A stretch of 64,000 nucleotides of DNA from Flammulina velutipes (GCA_011800155.1 CM022368.1:4340001-4404000); one strand, 5' to 3'. Counted from the first letter of the stretch, positions 22,240 to 33,377 are shown. Notes: generated by a model not told the origin, from the letters alone. Translations and numbers: made by a program.

Positions 22240-23087
22240 TCAATACAACGTCCTCGACCTCCGCTTTTCGTGCACGATTGTCAGGCATTCCTTGAAGCGG
22301 GGGGCTGGCGGAGGGCTGCTACTCCTAGAGCTCCAACCCTCACGTCTATGGGTCTGCGCCCAGTAGCGGAGTCCGTATCTTCCTGCCTCCTTCCCTGCAG
22401 CCACAATATCATCGGTCCATAGCTCCCGGTACATAACCTTTCAATTATGAGCCTCACGGAGAAAGTGGAGGGGAGTGAGTCAGACATACCCAAGCGGCGA
22501 AGACATTGATGTCAAGGATCTCCAGCGCACGCACGGTTTGACTCGAAAGTGTGATAATCGCAGCGTCTTCTACTCTTTTATCTTTTAGCGGCAGACGTAC
22601 TCCAGTAGCTCGAGGGGATGTTCGTCATCTCGACTTTTGGCGCTTTCGCTGCAACGGGTTACTGAGGGGACAAATCTGGGCAATAGAGTAGCCGGCTCAC
22701 ATCATCATGACATTGCATAGACTAATGGCAGATGCGATGCTGTATTTGTGCGCTGCGTAAGCCAGAGGCTGGAGGATTTCGAACGAGAGGTCTGTGAGCG
22801 TTGGATGGGGCGGAGAAGGGTATAGGAACGCGAAGAGCAGTTCTAGGATGCTGGAAGGCTCGGAGAACGTGGCGGGATCGTTTGGATTGGAGGTGATCTC
22901 TGTTGGGAATGCTGTGCTGTTTGCTTTGAGATTGATGCTGTGGATACGGAATAGGACTCCATCGGATGAGAGGATCGATATGTCTGCGTCTGCTGCGTTG
23001 ACTTTGGGGTTCGTTAACACCAGAGGAGGATGGAAGAGAAACGAGGATATGCGTACAATTGGGATGGACTTGTGTGTCGTTTGACAT
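22240..23087 (-). pseudogene. BTB/POZ-domain gene with a frameshift
   Basis: Exon 1 MSNDTQVHPN splices to an intact BTB core: ADADISILSSDGVLFRIHS, NLKANSTAFPTEI, NDPATFSEPSSILELL, FAFLYPSPPHPTLTDLSFE, LQPLAYAAHKYSIASA. After an intron the frame reads RDDEHPLELLEYVC and then stops. One base out, it continues RLPLKDKRVEDAAIITLSSQ, RALEILDINVFAAW, an intron, VMYRELWTDDIVAAGKEAG and ends KRRSRTLY at 22240. The single frameshift at about 22590 breaks an otherwise complete gene. BTB domains form dimers and often bridge to cullin-3, but no second domain is visible here. Confidence 0.75.
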
Positions 23088-23094
23088 GGGAGTT

Positions 23095-23165
23095 TAACGC
23101 TGATAATTGAGCGTGAGAATCGAAGGGTTTGAATTATGATAGAGAGTCTCGGGATCCGGGCCGGG
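23095..23165 (-). promoter_or_regulatory. shared BTB promoter block, copy for 22240-23087
   Basis: On the minus strand: CCGGCCCGG, ATAATTCAAACCCTTCGATT, CTCACGCTCAATTATCAGCG, immediately before the start region of the BTB gene. Same word order as at 25655-25715 and 20025-20095. Confidence 0.75.
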
Positions 23166-24210
23166 ACCGAAAGCGCCACGGTTACTGGCAATGTGTCCTG
23201 ATTCTACGCCCGATTGTGAATACAAATCTTATATTGTGTGCTAAAAGATGAAACGGGAATACACTCCTCATGTCGTACAGGTTGGATGATAAATTTACAA
23301 CGCTCCAGGTGGGGAGGCGTAGGTAACGGGATCACTGTTATTTCCGTGTCGAAAGATGAAGGGCAAACAGAACTTGAACTATCACTTACTTTGTCTTCGT
23401 CAACGAGGATAGTGGAAAAACCATCCGTTTCTTGTCACCGAAGACAAGCCTAAGGGAAAGCTGTTGATCCGAAAATGATTTTCTGAACTAAGTTGAAGAT
23501 CGAGGAAGACGAACAGCATCGTTAACATTCTTCTGTCTTTTGCGATTGCCACTGGTTTCAATAAAGTCTACAAAAGCCCCAACGAACGTCCCAGTTTGGA
23601 GCTGTAGACTGTAGTTCCCCTGCTCAACATCATGATCAGAAGAAGATAGGCAACGACCGTGTGCATGTATACACACCTCCCATGTAGACTTCATCTGTCA
23701 GGATGCGTCAGCAATTTATAACCGTGTTTAGCTGGGAATATTCTGACCTTATAATCTCTCGGTTGGAGAGGGTGATGAGAGACGATGAGAGGCGCTTATC
23801 GACCACGATGGCATCTTTACGACACCGTGTGGGAGGAATCCTACCGATCAAGAAAGACACCACGACTTATTGTGGTCAAGGGAAAGGACAATGTGAGTCA
23901 TGGGACGGAGCCGCAGGATCGCCCGTGTAGGTGATTCGGAGACTTATTCTCATTGACAGGCGACGCCCCATTGCTCGTCACAATCAAATCACACATCTGG
24001 GGGACAGAACATATAGAGCCAATCTTTATAGGTGAGAGAAGCGAAATATCTTCTATGATGATGCTCTGAACAGATTGATCTGGCGTCGCGCAGAAAGAGT
24101 CCGAGCAAGGGTGGATAAAACACATGCTTTACCACGTGACCGTGCGTACTTCGAAGTTTGATCGTTGATGGTTCAAATTCAACCACCACGTTCGCGTCTT
24201 GAATTGTGCC

Positions 24211-25648
24211 ATGGCGCCATCCTTGACGACAAGCGCTGCAGGTCTATCAGCCTTGATACTGAGCATTGCGTCTGTAGCTGCGTATCCCTATTTACAGGAT
24301 AGAAGACTTCGAGGCAAGGTCATACCTATCTCTACGGAACCAAACACGAGCTTACAGAGGTCTTTGCAGCTCCCAAAGACGCTGGAAGATTGGCGATACG
24401 CGGATTACGACGAACTATGGAGCGGACATAAGATTTGGGACCTGTTACGTCCAGTCCTTGCGCGGCACCGTCTGACCGCCTGGGTTTGGCTTGGCCCGCC
24501 GATGTTCACAGTGCAGCCACCACCCGGGAGCGACGCACACTATAACGGTTATACTTTTGTAGGGCCTTCCTACAACAGCGCACATCTTTTTCCGGACCGT
24601 GTGCGCTATTTCGATTGTGTGGTACGTTCTTTTGTTCCCGTTGGCAGCTTGAACTTGAATGACGTAGCGGTTCTAGCGACCAGTGTATAGACCACTGCGT
24701 ACGCTTGATGGGATGGACGTTGTATGTCGCCTGATCACCGTCGGCGGTGACGGTCATGAGTGTCTGGCGGCTTTACGTCGACTTACCGCAGCGCCTCTGA
24801 CCATCTTTAGCGATAACGGTGTCCTTCCCATGCTTCGCGAGATACAGTTTTATGATATCACTCTTGGGATCTTCCCTTACGCTGGGCTTAGTATGAGTGA
24901 TGTTTTTGGACCGTCTGTGCTGGATTTGGCAAAGAACTCGGTTGGGGATCTTATGGATTTACTGCTTCAGGCGCTCGAGGTAGGTAACTTCATTATCATT
25001 CATTATCTTGTCTAATTTCTCAGACGCTAGAGTTCGTCCATAGTAAACGTGTCGCCCATCTAGTACGTCAAAGCCGCAGTCATCTCCCCCGTGTATTTAC
25101 CATCTGTTCATCTAGGACGCTTTCTACAACAATTTTTTAGCGGAATGGAGACCAGACTCGTCTCCCTCCGGACGGCTTCCTTCTAGGAAACCTCGTGTAT
25201 GGCTCATCGATTTCGATACAGCCATCTGCTTTCCCCCGGATATGGCGTACGACGACTGTGTATGTACCAAGCTTCCGTTCGAGGATATCGAAGATTACAA
25301 GCGTCCCTATTTCTCTGTAATGGCCGAGGGAAAACCGTACGACCCCTTCTTCTTCGACCTATGGTGTCTATGCTACTACTTTATGTTCATCGAGGTATGC
25401 GCCAGCGAATCTGGTTACTCTTGTGCTTAAATTGGGTATAGACATCAGTTCCTGCGTTAGACGAGTTATTGCGCGCACTTCCGTTGAAGCGAACTGCGGC
25501 AGACGCCCATGCGGCTCTGCGAGAGTTCTGTGGATCTATCCCTCCGAATGACTTGAAGGTCGAGGCTGGGTATAGCAATCCAAAGGGCACAGAGAGAGGA
25601 AATCCGGACAGTCATCCATTATTTGTATCTATACTCCTTCGTGACTGA
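24211..25648 (+). CDS. protein-kinase-like protein with N-terminal signal anchor
   Basis: Multi-exon gene starting MAPSLTTSAAGLSALILSIA, a hydrophobic segment that could be a signal peptide or membrane anchor. After exons with ITVGGDGHECLAALRRL and the linker PLTIFSDNGVLPMLREI, the C-terminal half shows a kinase catalytic layout: LEFVHSKRVAHLDAFYNNFL (catalytic loop with H-L-D and the metal-binding Asn instead of H-R-D), then VWLIDFDTAICF (DFD in place of DFG), then DLWCLCYYFMF and an end at SILLRD. No glycine-rich loop or clear VAIK lysine is visible at the front. Such kinase-like proteins are numerous in Agaricomycetes. It may be an atypical or inactive kinase. Introns at the catalytic loop are short and clean. 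An upstream in-frame non-ATG codon was ignored; 24211 is the first ATG. Confidence 0.75.
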
Positions 25649-25654
25649 ATGCAC

Positions 25655-25715
25655 ACCCGGCCCGAAAGCTCAATTTAAACCCTTCGTTTCTCACGCTCGA
25701 CTCTCAGCGCCCACC
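25655..25715 (+). promoter_or_regulatory. shared BTB promoter block, copy for the intact gene
   Basis: CACCCGGCCCG, then AATTTAAACCCTTCGTTTCT, CACGCTCGACTCTCAGCGC, ending just before ATG 25720. Conserved with the blocks upstream of the two other BTB copies although the intervening sequence has diverged. Confidence 0.8.
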
Positions 25716-25719
25716 CACC

Positions 25720-26578
25720 ATGATGTCGACTGAACCTAAGATGCATCATCCCAAATGTAAGCATCCTACCATGTTTAGTCTTGGAGTTGGTCTGATGAAT
25801 CGTGATTGAAGTCGACGCACCGGACGCAGACATATCGATCCTCTCGTCTGATGAGGTTCTGTTCCGCATCCATAGTGCGAATCTCAACGTCAACAGTACG
25901 GCATTCCCAGCGGACATCGCGCCCAATCCGAACGACCCTGCGACGTTCTCTGAGCCGTCCAGCATCCTAGAGCTGCTCTTCGCTTTCTTGTACCACACCC
26001 CGCCTCATCCGAGTCTCAAAGACCTATCGTTCGATTTGCTGCAGCCCCTGGCGTACGCGGCACGCAAGTACGGTGTGGCGGCGGCTATTAATGTGTGTGA
26101 GATTAGACTTTTGTACGTCCGATTTTGCTTTCGTTCATGATGTTCTTAGTATTCACGAAATTATAAGGGAGGATCTATCGTTCCGCGACAGTCAGCCTCT
26201 GAGCCTACTGGCTTATGCATGTCAACATCTCTCCAATTCGAGGATTGATGAGTTCGCGTTGTATACTGTGGCCAGTAACTCTGAGGATGCTCTACAGGCG
26301 CTCGGATCTCAGACGTTCATGGCTTGGGTACGTGTCATGCTTCGAATGTTTACGAAAGGTATGTTGATGGGCCTACGACCACTTTGTAGGTGATACATAG
26401 GGATCGCTGGTACAAAGCCCTGTCTAAACCTTCCACACCCCAAGATGCGCAAAAGTCGGCTCTCATACTTTGGAGTCGTCAGATGAACTCCAACGGGGCT
26501 CTTAATCCGACACAGGTAGATCGGCTGTTCACGAAATGTGTGTCGTTTGTTAGGGAGAAGTTGTCGGAGAGTAGGTAA
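25720..26578 (+). CDS. BTB/POZ-domain protein
   Basis: Intact four-exon gene, about 234 aa: exons 25720-25756, 25812-26112, 26150-26327, 26390-26578. The BTB core runs from DADISILSSDEVLFRIHS through NVNSTAFPADI, ATFSEPSSILELL, FAFLYHTPPHPSLKDL to LAYAARKYGVAAA. A helical C-terminal part follows (REDLSFRDSQPLSLLAYACQ, DEFALYTVAS, TFMAWVIHRDRW) and ends FVREKLSESR. BTB domains mediate protein-protein contacts. In fungi this 'BTB alone' form is very common and its partners are mostly unknown. It is the only undamaged member of a local cluster whose other copies lie at 22240-23087, 19287-19967, 18150-18830 and 15817-16480. The start MMSTEPKMHHPK is supported by matching starts in two copies. Confidence 0.85.
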
Positions 26579-26738
26579 CGGTTCGAGAGGGTTTCATGGT
26601 ACGAAGGTGAAGGAAAATGTATACCACTTCTACGTCCCCGATATGTACTTCAGATTAGCGCCATTGATTTTCGTGTTGTCAAATTGTTAGCAAGGCTGAG
26701 AAAGAGGGAGAGGTTCGAAGTCGAATGATATGATACAT

Positions 26739-28142
26739 TTACATGAGTAGACGGACAACGTAAGCAAAAACAGCAACTATAACTACAGCGATTACAGATT
26801 TTGACAAGGTGATCCACTTGAAAAATATGAACATCAGACTCCAGCGCCTGGAGGCGTAAATGCGTGTATCATCTACAACCCTCTGTTTGAATGAAGGAAC
26901 ACCAATCAGATCGAAGTAAGCGTCAGCCTTCTTTTCCATTTCAAGAGCCTTGTGCTCTTTGCCAACGGTGTCCCAAAAGCGCCCAATTGTGTAGAGCACA
27001 AGAGGGTAGTACGGCATTAGCTCTAAACCCTCTGTCTCGATATCTTGCTTGAGTCTAAGGAGGAAAGAGAAAGCAAGATGTCTGGGGAGGCCGGCCACAG
27101 TGCGGTACAGCGAAAATACTGGGGAACTCTTGCTAAGAAAAGCGCCAAGTAGGCTTCGACGCGCATCTGACTCGTCCTCGTTCAGGTGGCAGCCTTTACA
27201 GGTACATGGTGTGATGCTGTACATCGAAAGGATTGCCTGACGAATCGACCGCGGGTATTCCAGGGAGCAGTACGAGACGAATATCTGCCCTCCTTTGGGA
27301 ATGTCGCGGGATATTTTCACGATGAATGTGAATGTGGATTCATGAAATTCCCAGGTTGCGTTGGGAGAGCAGCTGCAAGCGTCGTTAAGCGTGCGAACGG
27401 CAAGATGACGAAGTTGAAGCTGGGCGAACCTGTGGTTGATTCGTGATGCATCTCTTGCGACGACACGATATTCCTTGTATCGCCCAGCCATGGGCTTCTC
27501 AACGGTGAACGAATTTGCTGCGAAGACGTCCATGTCTGGATAGACATCTAGAAATTCAGGCGGAGGCGACATGTAATATGAGAAACTCTTGCTAAGTTTC
27601 GAGTAGACCTCTCTGTTGGTCGCAGACATTCCTTCCATGGCCGGACCGAGGACTTGATTGTTGAAGGCGCGTCGTACTATGTGCCATCGACGTACAGCGT
27701 TTTGAATTGGAATGGGTAGTCGATCGTCGCCTACAAGACTAGGAGCAAACAAAAGAGGGCGCTCGTGGACAACGGTTTCGCCGACTCGGAGTTTGCGCGT
27801 AGCAAACATGCCTAGACCCATACCGGGTGCTTTCGCTATGATTGTTTGTCGTTTGGGCTTGTTGAAAGGCATTGGGAAGATGGGAAATTTAGCCCTCAGA
27901 TCATCGAGAACTACCTGCTCCCCCACGAAGACTGTGGTGTCAGTGTCAACGGCTTTGGAGCCATGAATCCGAGCAACGACCATGTCGGCTCTGATGGTGT
28001 CTTCCCAGGATTCATATGCACGAGTTTCTGCATCGGACAACATGCTGTGCAAGTTTTAGCCAAATCGCTTGAACGACGATAGTTGGGCTTACGCGTGGTG
28101 GTTGGTAAGAAGGCGAGGAGGGGAACACATGTCCACAGGCAT
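26739..28142 (-). CDS. SET-domain protein, putative lysine methyltransferase with C-terminal membrane segment
   Basis: Start at 28142 (MPVDMCSPPRLLTNHHA), a 48-nt intron at 28045-28092, then a long frame. The SET domain begins near GMGLGMFATRKLRVGETVV and includes ERPLLFAP, a long SET-I-type insert, the core INHSCSPNATWEF and GQIFVSYCSLE. The NHSCSPN motif only appears after removing a 57-nt intron (27373-27429) that is otherwise open and in frame. A post-SET-like Cys cluster (CTCKGCHL) follows. The protein ends in a hydrophobic segment (SVIAVVIVAVFAYVVRLLM), suggesting anchoring to a membrane. SET proteins methylate lysines of histones or other proteins; the target here is unknown. The layout resembles the SmyD/Set5-like group rather than the histone H3 enzymes. 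Confidence 0.82.
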
Positions 28143-28528
28143 CGGATATGAACGTGAGAGATCTGCACCATTGAAAGCGGCCAATTGAGTCGGAAATGTG
28201 GCACATTGCCTCGTTTGTTGGGGGAGACACTCGGTAATTAACTATAGTTAATCACTTCGTCAAGATGAACATGCCTTGGTCTCCTTCACCAGAACAAAGT
28301 GCAAGGTTTGAGGAGAGTAATGTCCACGTTGCACGATATTGTTGAACCGAACATCGATGTTAAAAATGGGAGGAATGCTTAGAAAGTTATTAATTTCATT
28401 GCAGAGGACCTGCAGCGCTGTAACGCTCATCTATCGAGCGAGTCGCCCATCATGGCAAGTGGCAAGAGTCAAGCACGGATATCGGCCCGGACAGCCCCTA
28501 ACTAGTACGCAACCTGCGTCTTACCATC

Positions 28529-29494
28529 ATGGCTTCCAACGACGAACGGCCTGGACCGACGCGAATTGGAGCTGGGAGCTTCGCAACTGCCTTTGTCATC
28601 TGTGGTGGACCTGCCGTTTTCAAGGAGGTAGCCCAGGCAGACGATGGACCTACGCTCCGTCGGGAATACCATTTGCTTCAGGCTATTCACCGCCACTGCA
28701 GCGACTTGTTCTTCGCCGTTCCTCGAGCCTTTGCGTTCAACGATCCTTTCGCGACTCCTGACGGCTTCTTAACGGACTACCTTCCCGGTCCTCGCACTCG
28801 TAACATACGGCCGGTCGTGACTCCGGGAGTTATGGCTGCTTTCGCGCGTCCAACATACGCCATGGACCGTGTTTACGCCTTACCATATGACGCAGGAAAC
28901 GTTCTATCCTCACTCTTCTTCCCTCCGAGCATAAAAGAACGACCCGCGCTTTGTCGCCTGTACTTTGGGAAGGATTTGTCTCAAACGACGTCTCGATTTA
29001 TCAACACACAGAATTTCCCTCTGGATGTGCGTCGCTACGACCAGCTTCGCGAGGTCTTTCCCGAATTCCTTTTCGAGGGGTCGGAAGTAGCAAGCGGGAT
29101 GGGCGAGATGCTCTCTCAGCTTCATTACAAGCTCTCAGTGGATGCTCGCGATGTCGAATTCATTTTAGGCGGGGCTGGTATCGCTGGATTCTCCTACTTT
29201 ATGATGGATTTCAATCAGGTACGTGGCCTTTCTCTGTACGACGGATCTATTGAACATCAATAGGTTCGCACCTGGACAAAAGGTGCAGATACTATCCCAG
29301 ATTTGGTCAGTGCCTTTTTCGACAACGACCCGTATTACCCTCGTCCTCGTCCCGCTGATGCGTTGTACGGCCATTTTAAGAAGGCGTACGTGGATGCATG
29401 CCCCGATGAAGATCAATCTATCGCTGCCACTTTTTTGGAGGCAATTGAAAAGGAACAGGCTCGGAGAGACTCGGGTTGCTCGCTCGTTGTATAG
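28529..29494 (+). CDS. DUF3669-type (zinc-finger-protein-like) fungal protein
   Basis: Two exons (28529-29218, 29264-29494), 306 aa, start MASNDERPGPTRIGAGSFAT. Family features are a kinase-like front (RIGAGSFATAF... AVFKEVA...), then VYALPYDAGNVLSSLFFPPS, ERPALCRLYFGKD with the RIYLG-like signature, FINTQNFPLDVRRYDQL, and ASGMGEMLSQLHYKLSVDARDVEF, the usual 'MA..LA.LH...DA.DVEFVL' block. Exon 2 ends FLEAIEKEQARRDSG. The domain is widespread in fungi and the N-terminal part looks like a degenerate protein kinase fold. No biochemical role is known to me. tRNA-Thr follows 80 bp downstream. Confidence 0.75.
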
Positions 29495-29575
29495 ACACTC
29501 ATGGACGCAGTCCATACCTATGGAAAGGCGATTACTTTGGACGGATCTGATTCAAACATATGGTCGAGTTGAACG

Positions 29576-29664
29576 TCCCGCTTAGCTCAGTGGTAGAGCG
29601 CATCACTTGTATTCTAACGAATGAGTGCCATGATGAGGTCAGTCGTTCAACCCGGCTAGTGGGA
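29576..29664 (+). tRNA. tRNA-Thr(TGT) with intron
   Basis: Acceptor TCCCGCT/AGTGGGA, D-arm GCTCAGTGGTAGAGC, anticodon stem CATCA/TGATG. The loop starts CTTGTA with anticodon TGT, followed by an insert (TTCTAACGAATGAGTGCC) after position 37. T-arm AGTCG-TTCAACC-CGGCT pairs with one G-T. Confidence 0.87.
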
Positions 29665-29746
29665 ACTTTTGCTAACGCTATGCTAGTAGGAGATAGGACA
29701 ATGTTTTGGAAATCTGCATCCTATCTAACCATTGAAATCATTTACA

Positions 29747-30459
29747 TTAGGCAATGGAAGCGCCTTTGGGTCGCTGTTTCTTGAACATCTGACCAGCCAG
29801 TTTCCCACTGATGTTAACCTTGTGCGTCTCAGCTGAAATCTTCGCTCTTTTGACATTGCCCGCCACTATGATCCACATACTGTCTCGTCGCAGCTTCACT
29901 TTATATGTCCCGGGGCCAGATATCATGAAATCGTAGGCATATCCAACTAGACGATGGTGGTTCGATCGGTCGAGCGAGACTGACGCGAAGATTCGTACCT
30001 TGGAATGACACCGTCTTTCTCTCCCCTTTCCTCAAGGCGATCGTCGTCGCATGGGGTGATTGATAATTGGCAGGATCATCGTTGAGGGTCTCCTCGAGGT
30101 ATGAATCCAAGTCCCAGTTGACGCTCGCCCCGATGAAGACGGGCTGCATCGTTGTGGAATCACTCCCATTAGTCTCGCGCTCCCAAACCCATGCGTTGAT
30201 TGGTAAGCCGTCGAAGAGTGGGCCAGAGGGATCCTTGACGACGTCGTAGTCCACGTCGCTGGTATTCTCGAGCGTCAGCTCGATGTCGAAGGAACGGATG
30301 TCTGTCACAGATTCCGGGACTGCGGCGTGGTTAGAAAATACGAGACGAAATAACAAATATGCGATGACCTGATAAAGACACAGATAAAAGACCTTCCTCG
30401 GCGTCGAGGGTTCCAGGTGGTGGTGGGATGGTGGTGGTCAGTGGAAGAGACATATCCAT
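29747..30459 (-). CDS. stand-alone M35 propeptide-domain protein (no catalytic domain, no signal peptide)
   Basis: Three exons. Exon 1 MDMSLPLTTTIPPPPGTLDA lacks a hydrophobic core. After an intron: VPESVTDIRSFDIELTLENT, SDVDYDVVKDPSGPLFDGLP, INAWVWERET, FIGASVNWDLDSYLEETL, KGERKTVSFQG. After a second intron: YAYDFMISGPGTYKVKLRRD, SMWIIVAG, KVNISGKLAGQMFKKQRPKG and a stop. Every block matches the propeptide of the full-length M35 peptidases at 33378-35005 and 39017-40622 (e.g. DPSGPLFEGLAIDAWDWE, SAYDFTKSGAGTYSLKL), but the protein ends exactly where the propeptide would end. The insert between WER and FIG is short, without the Lys/Asp repeat. All introns are clean and the frame is open, so it is probably expressed. 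A broken sister copy is at 35712-36432. Confidence 0.75.
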
Positions 30460-30663
30460 CACCCGCTGATCCCCGTAGATGATGTCGGACTGAGCTCGAG
30501 ACGTATATTGAGTTCGCGATCACGTGTATATTTCTTGAATCATTCGCGCGGCACTTGAAGTAGAAACTCCAATTACATTGATAATTATTACAGACAGCGT
30601 TGAGCGAGATGTTTCATATACATGCACTGGCAATTAATGATACAGGATTCCAAATTTCAGCTC

Positions 30664-31403
30664 TCAGCTTGAAGGCTGGGCGTCCAACCAGTTCTCGAAG
30701 AGTTTCTTGCATCTCTTATGATGCTTCGTCCAGTTGTTGATCATGTAGACACCGTCGAGGTTCCGGATTTCGTAGCATCCGGCGCACCTCAACTGCCGTT
30801 CATTGACAATCTCAGCGACGCTTGGGTCATCGAGGAATGCTTGCTTGCGTGCCTCCGCGCTGACGTTCTTCGGGAACTCTGGGAAGGATGCAACGTATTC
30901 TGCGAAGCGCTTGTGGCTGCTGTTGCTCGTGATTTTTTGTGTGTCTTCTTTCTTCAATTTTTTCTTGGGCGGTCTACAAGAAGATGAGAGGTGGAAGTCA
31001 GAAGTAAAGGACTGGACGCACTTGACATCTTCAACCTCGTTCGAATCGACGTTCACTACACTTTCTCTAGCTCTCTTTTGGGCGCGCGTCCTCGATGCAG
31101 GCTGGGCCGTGGGCTGCGCTTCTTGGGCTGGGGCTGGAGGTGGGGCGAGAGGTGGATTGACTATAAGGCCATCTCTCATTTCCGTGAGGGTAATTGCGGC
31201 TCTATTATCATAGGTCAGCTTCGACGAAACATAGTAGGAAACATCTATTGACGTACTCCAACATTTCTCTACCTCCTTCTTCCTGTAGCAAGACGGCGAT
31301 GTTGGCGAATTGGCGGCATTCAATGCTAGAGATTCAGAAGAGGTTAGCTCAGCAGTGGAAAAGAGGGGAGGGTTACACACTTGAGGAAAAGGTCGGCGGA
31401 CAT
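30664..31403 (-). CDS. putative zinc-binding protein, CxxC...HxxxC family, type I (copy 1)
   Basis: Exon 1 MSADLFLN, then IECRQFANIAVLLQEEGGRE, an intron, AITLTEMRDGLIVNPPLAPP, a Pro/Ala/Gln linker, the basic segment RTRAQKRARESV, an intron, PPKKKLKKEDTQK, then the C-terminal domain EYVASFPEFPKNVSAEARKQ, FLDDPSVAEIVNERQLRCAG, CYEIRNLDGVYMINNWTKHH, KRCKKLFENWLDA. The conserved C-x2-C ... W-x2-HH-x3-C spacing suggests a zinc finger; the preceding basic stretches look like nuclear localisation signals. Hence a nuclear, possibly DNA-binding protein (inference). It is the close counterpart of 42482-43229 and stands back to back with 32034-32703. Confidence 0.75.
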
Positions 31404-32033
31404 GATTATAGTGTGGAATTCAGCAGTAGAAGAGTCGCTTATAAAAGGCCAACTCTCCGGGAGCGCGGTACCAATAGGGAGGGTGTCGAACAATGGAAGC
31501 TAGGACCGTCGAACGTCTCATTGTGTCCCCACGCGTCCACAGTGGAAGATCGGCTAGCCGAGACGTTCGCCGAATTTCTGTAATACGCCAAGCACCCGAC
31601 ATACTTAGGCATCGAGGTACTCGTAGATGAGTAAACAACCTTACACAGATAATATGCTGGGCGCCCTGTTACGTGCCAGCAGACAGTCCGACATTTCCTC
31701 GATATGTGGCGTTGACTTTGCCAGCTTCTACACTAGTCATATGTTATTATCAGCAATATTATTGTCAGCTACAAAAGCAGCTATATTATCAGCGTTGAAT
31801 GAGGCAACTCTGCGGAGGCAGTACATCCCTGGTCCTACGAAACACGATGTGGCGTATTTCAATTGCGTCGGACACGCGGGAAACTGGACACAATCATGTT
31901 GTAAAACGGACAAACAATGAATTTATGGATGGCCATAGCGTCCATTGTTCATGCAGCTTTCAGCGCGCGCCCACCCCACTACTTAAGGAGCTGCCGGATA
32001 CCAGCTACTCTCTATATTTCCCCCATCGCAGTT
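31404..32033. other. intergenic region between two divergent zinc-finger-family genes
   Basis: About 630 bp shared promoter region. The equivalent region in the inverted copy is 41988-42481. The two regions have diverged strongly; only short words such as GCGTCCATTGTTC / ACGTCCATTGTCG can be matched. No further gene is seen. Confidence 0.5.
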
Positions 32034-32703
32034 ATGTCTTCCTTCGAGTACGAGTAAGTTCCCTTCTATCCCGTCTCATCTATTGGTTGACTGACTTGTC
32101 CCCAGGACTTTTGAAGAGCCCAAGACCAAATTCGAGGTTCTCCTCCAAGTGGCTTACTGGGCAAATCAGCTGGAAAAGGCTAAGTGCGTTCCGTTATTCC
32201 TTGCGTCAATTTCTGTCTTGCTGACATAAATAACAGAGCCGCGTCCGAAGAGGTCATGAAATCCATCGTCGACGAGTCCGAAGAGCCGCCCAAGCCCAAG
32301 AAGCGCGCACTGAAGAGAGCGCGTGAGGTCACTGTCGATGAGGAGCAGGACTCCGATGAGTATGTTCTCCCTCTTGTCGCTCAGGTTTCAACATCTCATT
32401 CAATTACCTAGACCACCGAAGAAGAAGAAAAGCCCAGGAGCCAACAAGAAACACGTTCTTTACCTTTCCTACCTCAACACCTTTCCAGAATTTGAAGGGA
32501 AGATGAATGAGAAGATGCGCAAGCAGGCCTTGCTCGACGATCGTTACATTGGAAAGATTATCGATAAGCGGCTGGTGCAATGCGCGGGATGCAAGCAGAA
32601 CCGAAAGCTCGACGGAGACTACGCTTGGAATAACTGGAAGCACCATCGCCAGAATTGCAAGACTCTCTTTGAATCCTGGCTGGAGGAGATACGCCTCGAT
32701 TAA
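32034..32703 (+). CDS. putative zinc-binding protein, CxxC...HxxxC family, type II (copy 1)
   Basis: Exons: MSSFEYE; TFEEPKTKFEVLLQVAYWAN, QLEKAKA; ASEEVMKSIVDES, PKPKKRALKRAREVTVD; and the terminal exon PPKKKKSPGANKKHVLYLSY, LNTFPEFEGKMNEKMRKQAL, LDDRYIGKIIDKRLVQCAGC, KQNRKLDGDYAWNNWKHHRQ, NCKTLFESWLEEI. It has the same C-terminal putative zinc finger as the type I genes but a different N-terminus. The basic runs suggest nuclear import. The frame is intact, with GT-AG introns in conserved positions. Counterpart in the inverted copy: 41336-41987. Confidence 0.75.
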
Positions 32704-32854
32704 TGTGTTCCGCATCGCTTTATCTTTGTTACATATTTCTCTCGTCTCTTTGATTTGTACTATGTCTATGCCGCAATATATGTATATGCCTAATCATTTA
32801 AAGACAACACTCAAATGATGGAGGCACAGGTCTTCCATTTACCTCTCAACCCAC

Positions 32855-32945
32855 TACGCCACTAGAGTCACGAGGTCTGAAAGTACCGCGGTCCACTTTT
32901 GTTCGACTTTGATTACCTACCACCATCACCCTGTTGCCTGCAAGG
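32855..32945 (+). repeat. dispersed short element, copy 2
   Basis: Matches 3175-3285: GTCACGAGGTCTGAAAGTAC, CGCGGTCCACTTTTGTTCGA, CTACCACCATC. It lies just outside the 3' end of a zinc-finger-family gene; the third copy lies in the equivalent place of the inverted arm. Confidence 0.7.
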
Positions 32946-33377
32946 ACAACAACATCACTTCTATACTCGTGCTCGAACAAGCGCATACAATCTTTCCAGG
33001 CTGACACGCTCGACGACGCGCTCAACCGGCACCGTCCGGACGTATCAGCCCAGTATTCCATTATTTCCTCAGACATCTACCCTACTCAGAGCATTAGTCT
33101 AACCTTTTGTTGACGGTGCATTCCGACAGCCATTGAGACTACATTGCATTCGATTGGAGGTGTATGTGCTTCCCCGACCGCGCGGAAAGACTCGGACTTG
33201 CGCCACATTGGAATGAAAATATCTCAAGACTGTGGCGCTTGCCATCACGTTGTTTCTCTAGCCCTGAACCTTCTCCACGGGTTTGCATTTGTTCGCTGCA
33301 AAGTAGATTCCAAACTTCATGGTAAGTCTCTGAACGATCTTCATTTTCAATGACATATTCCATCTCGAATTTGTAGA

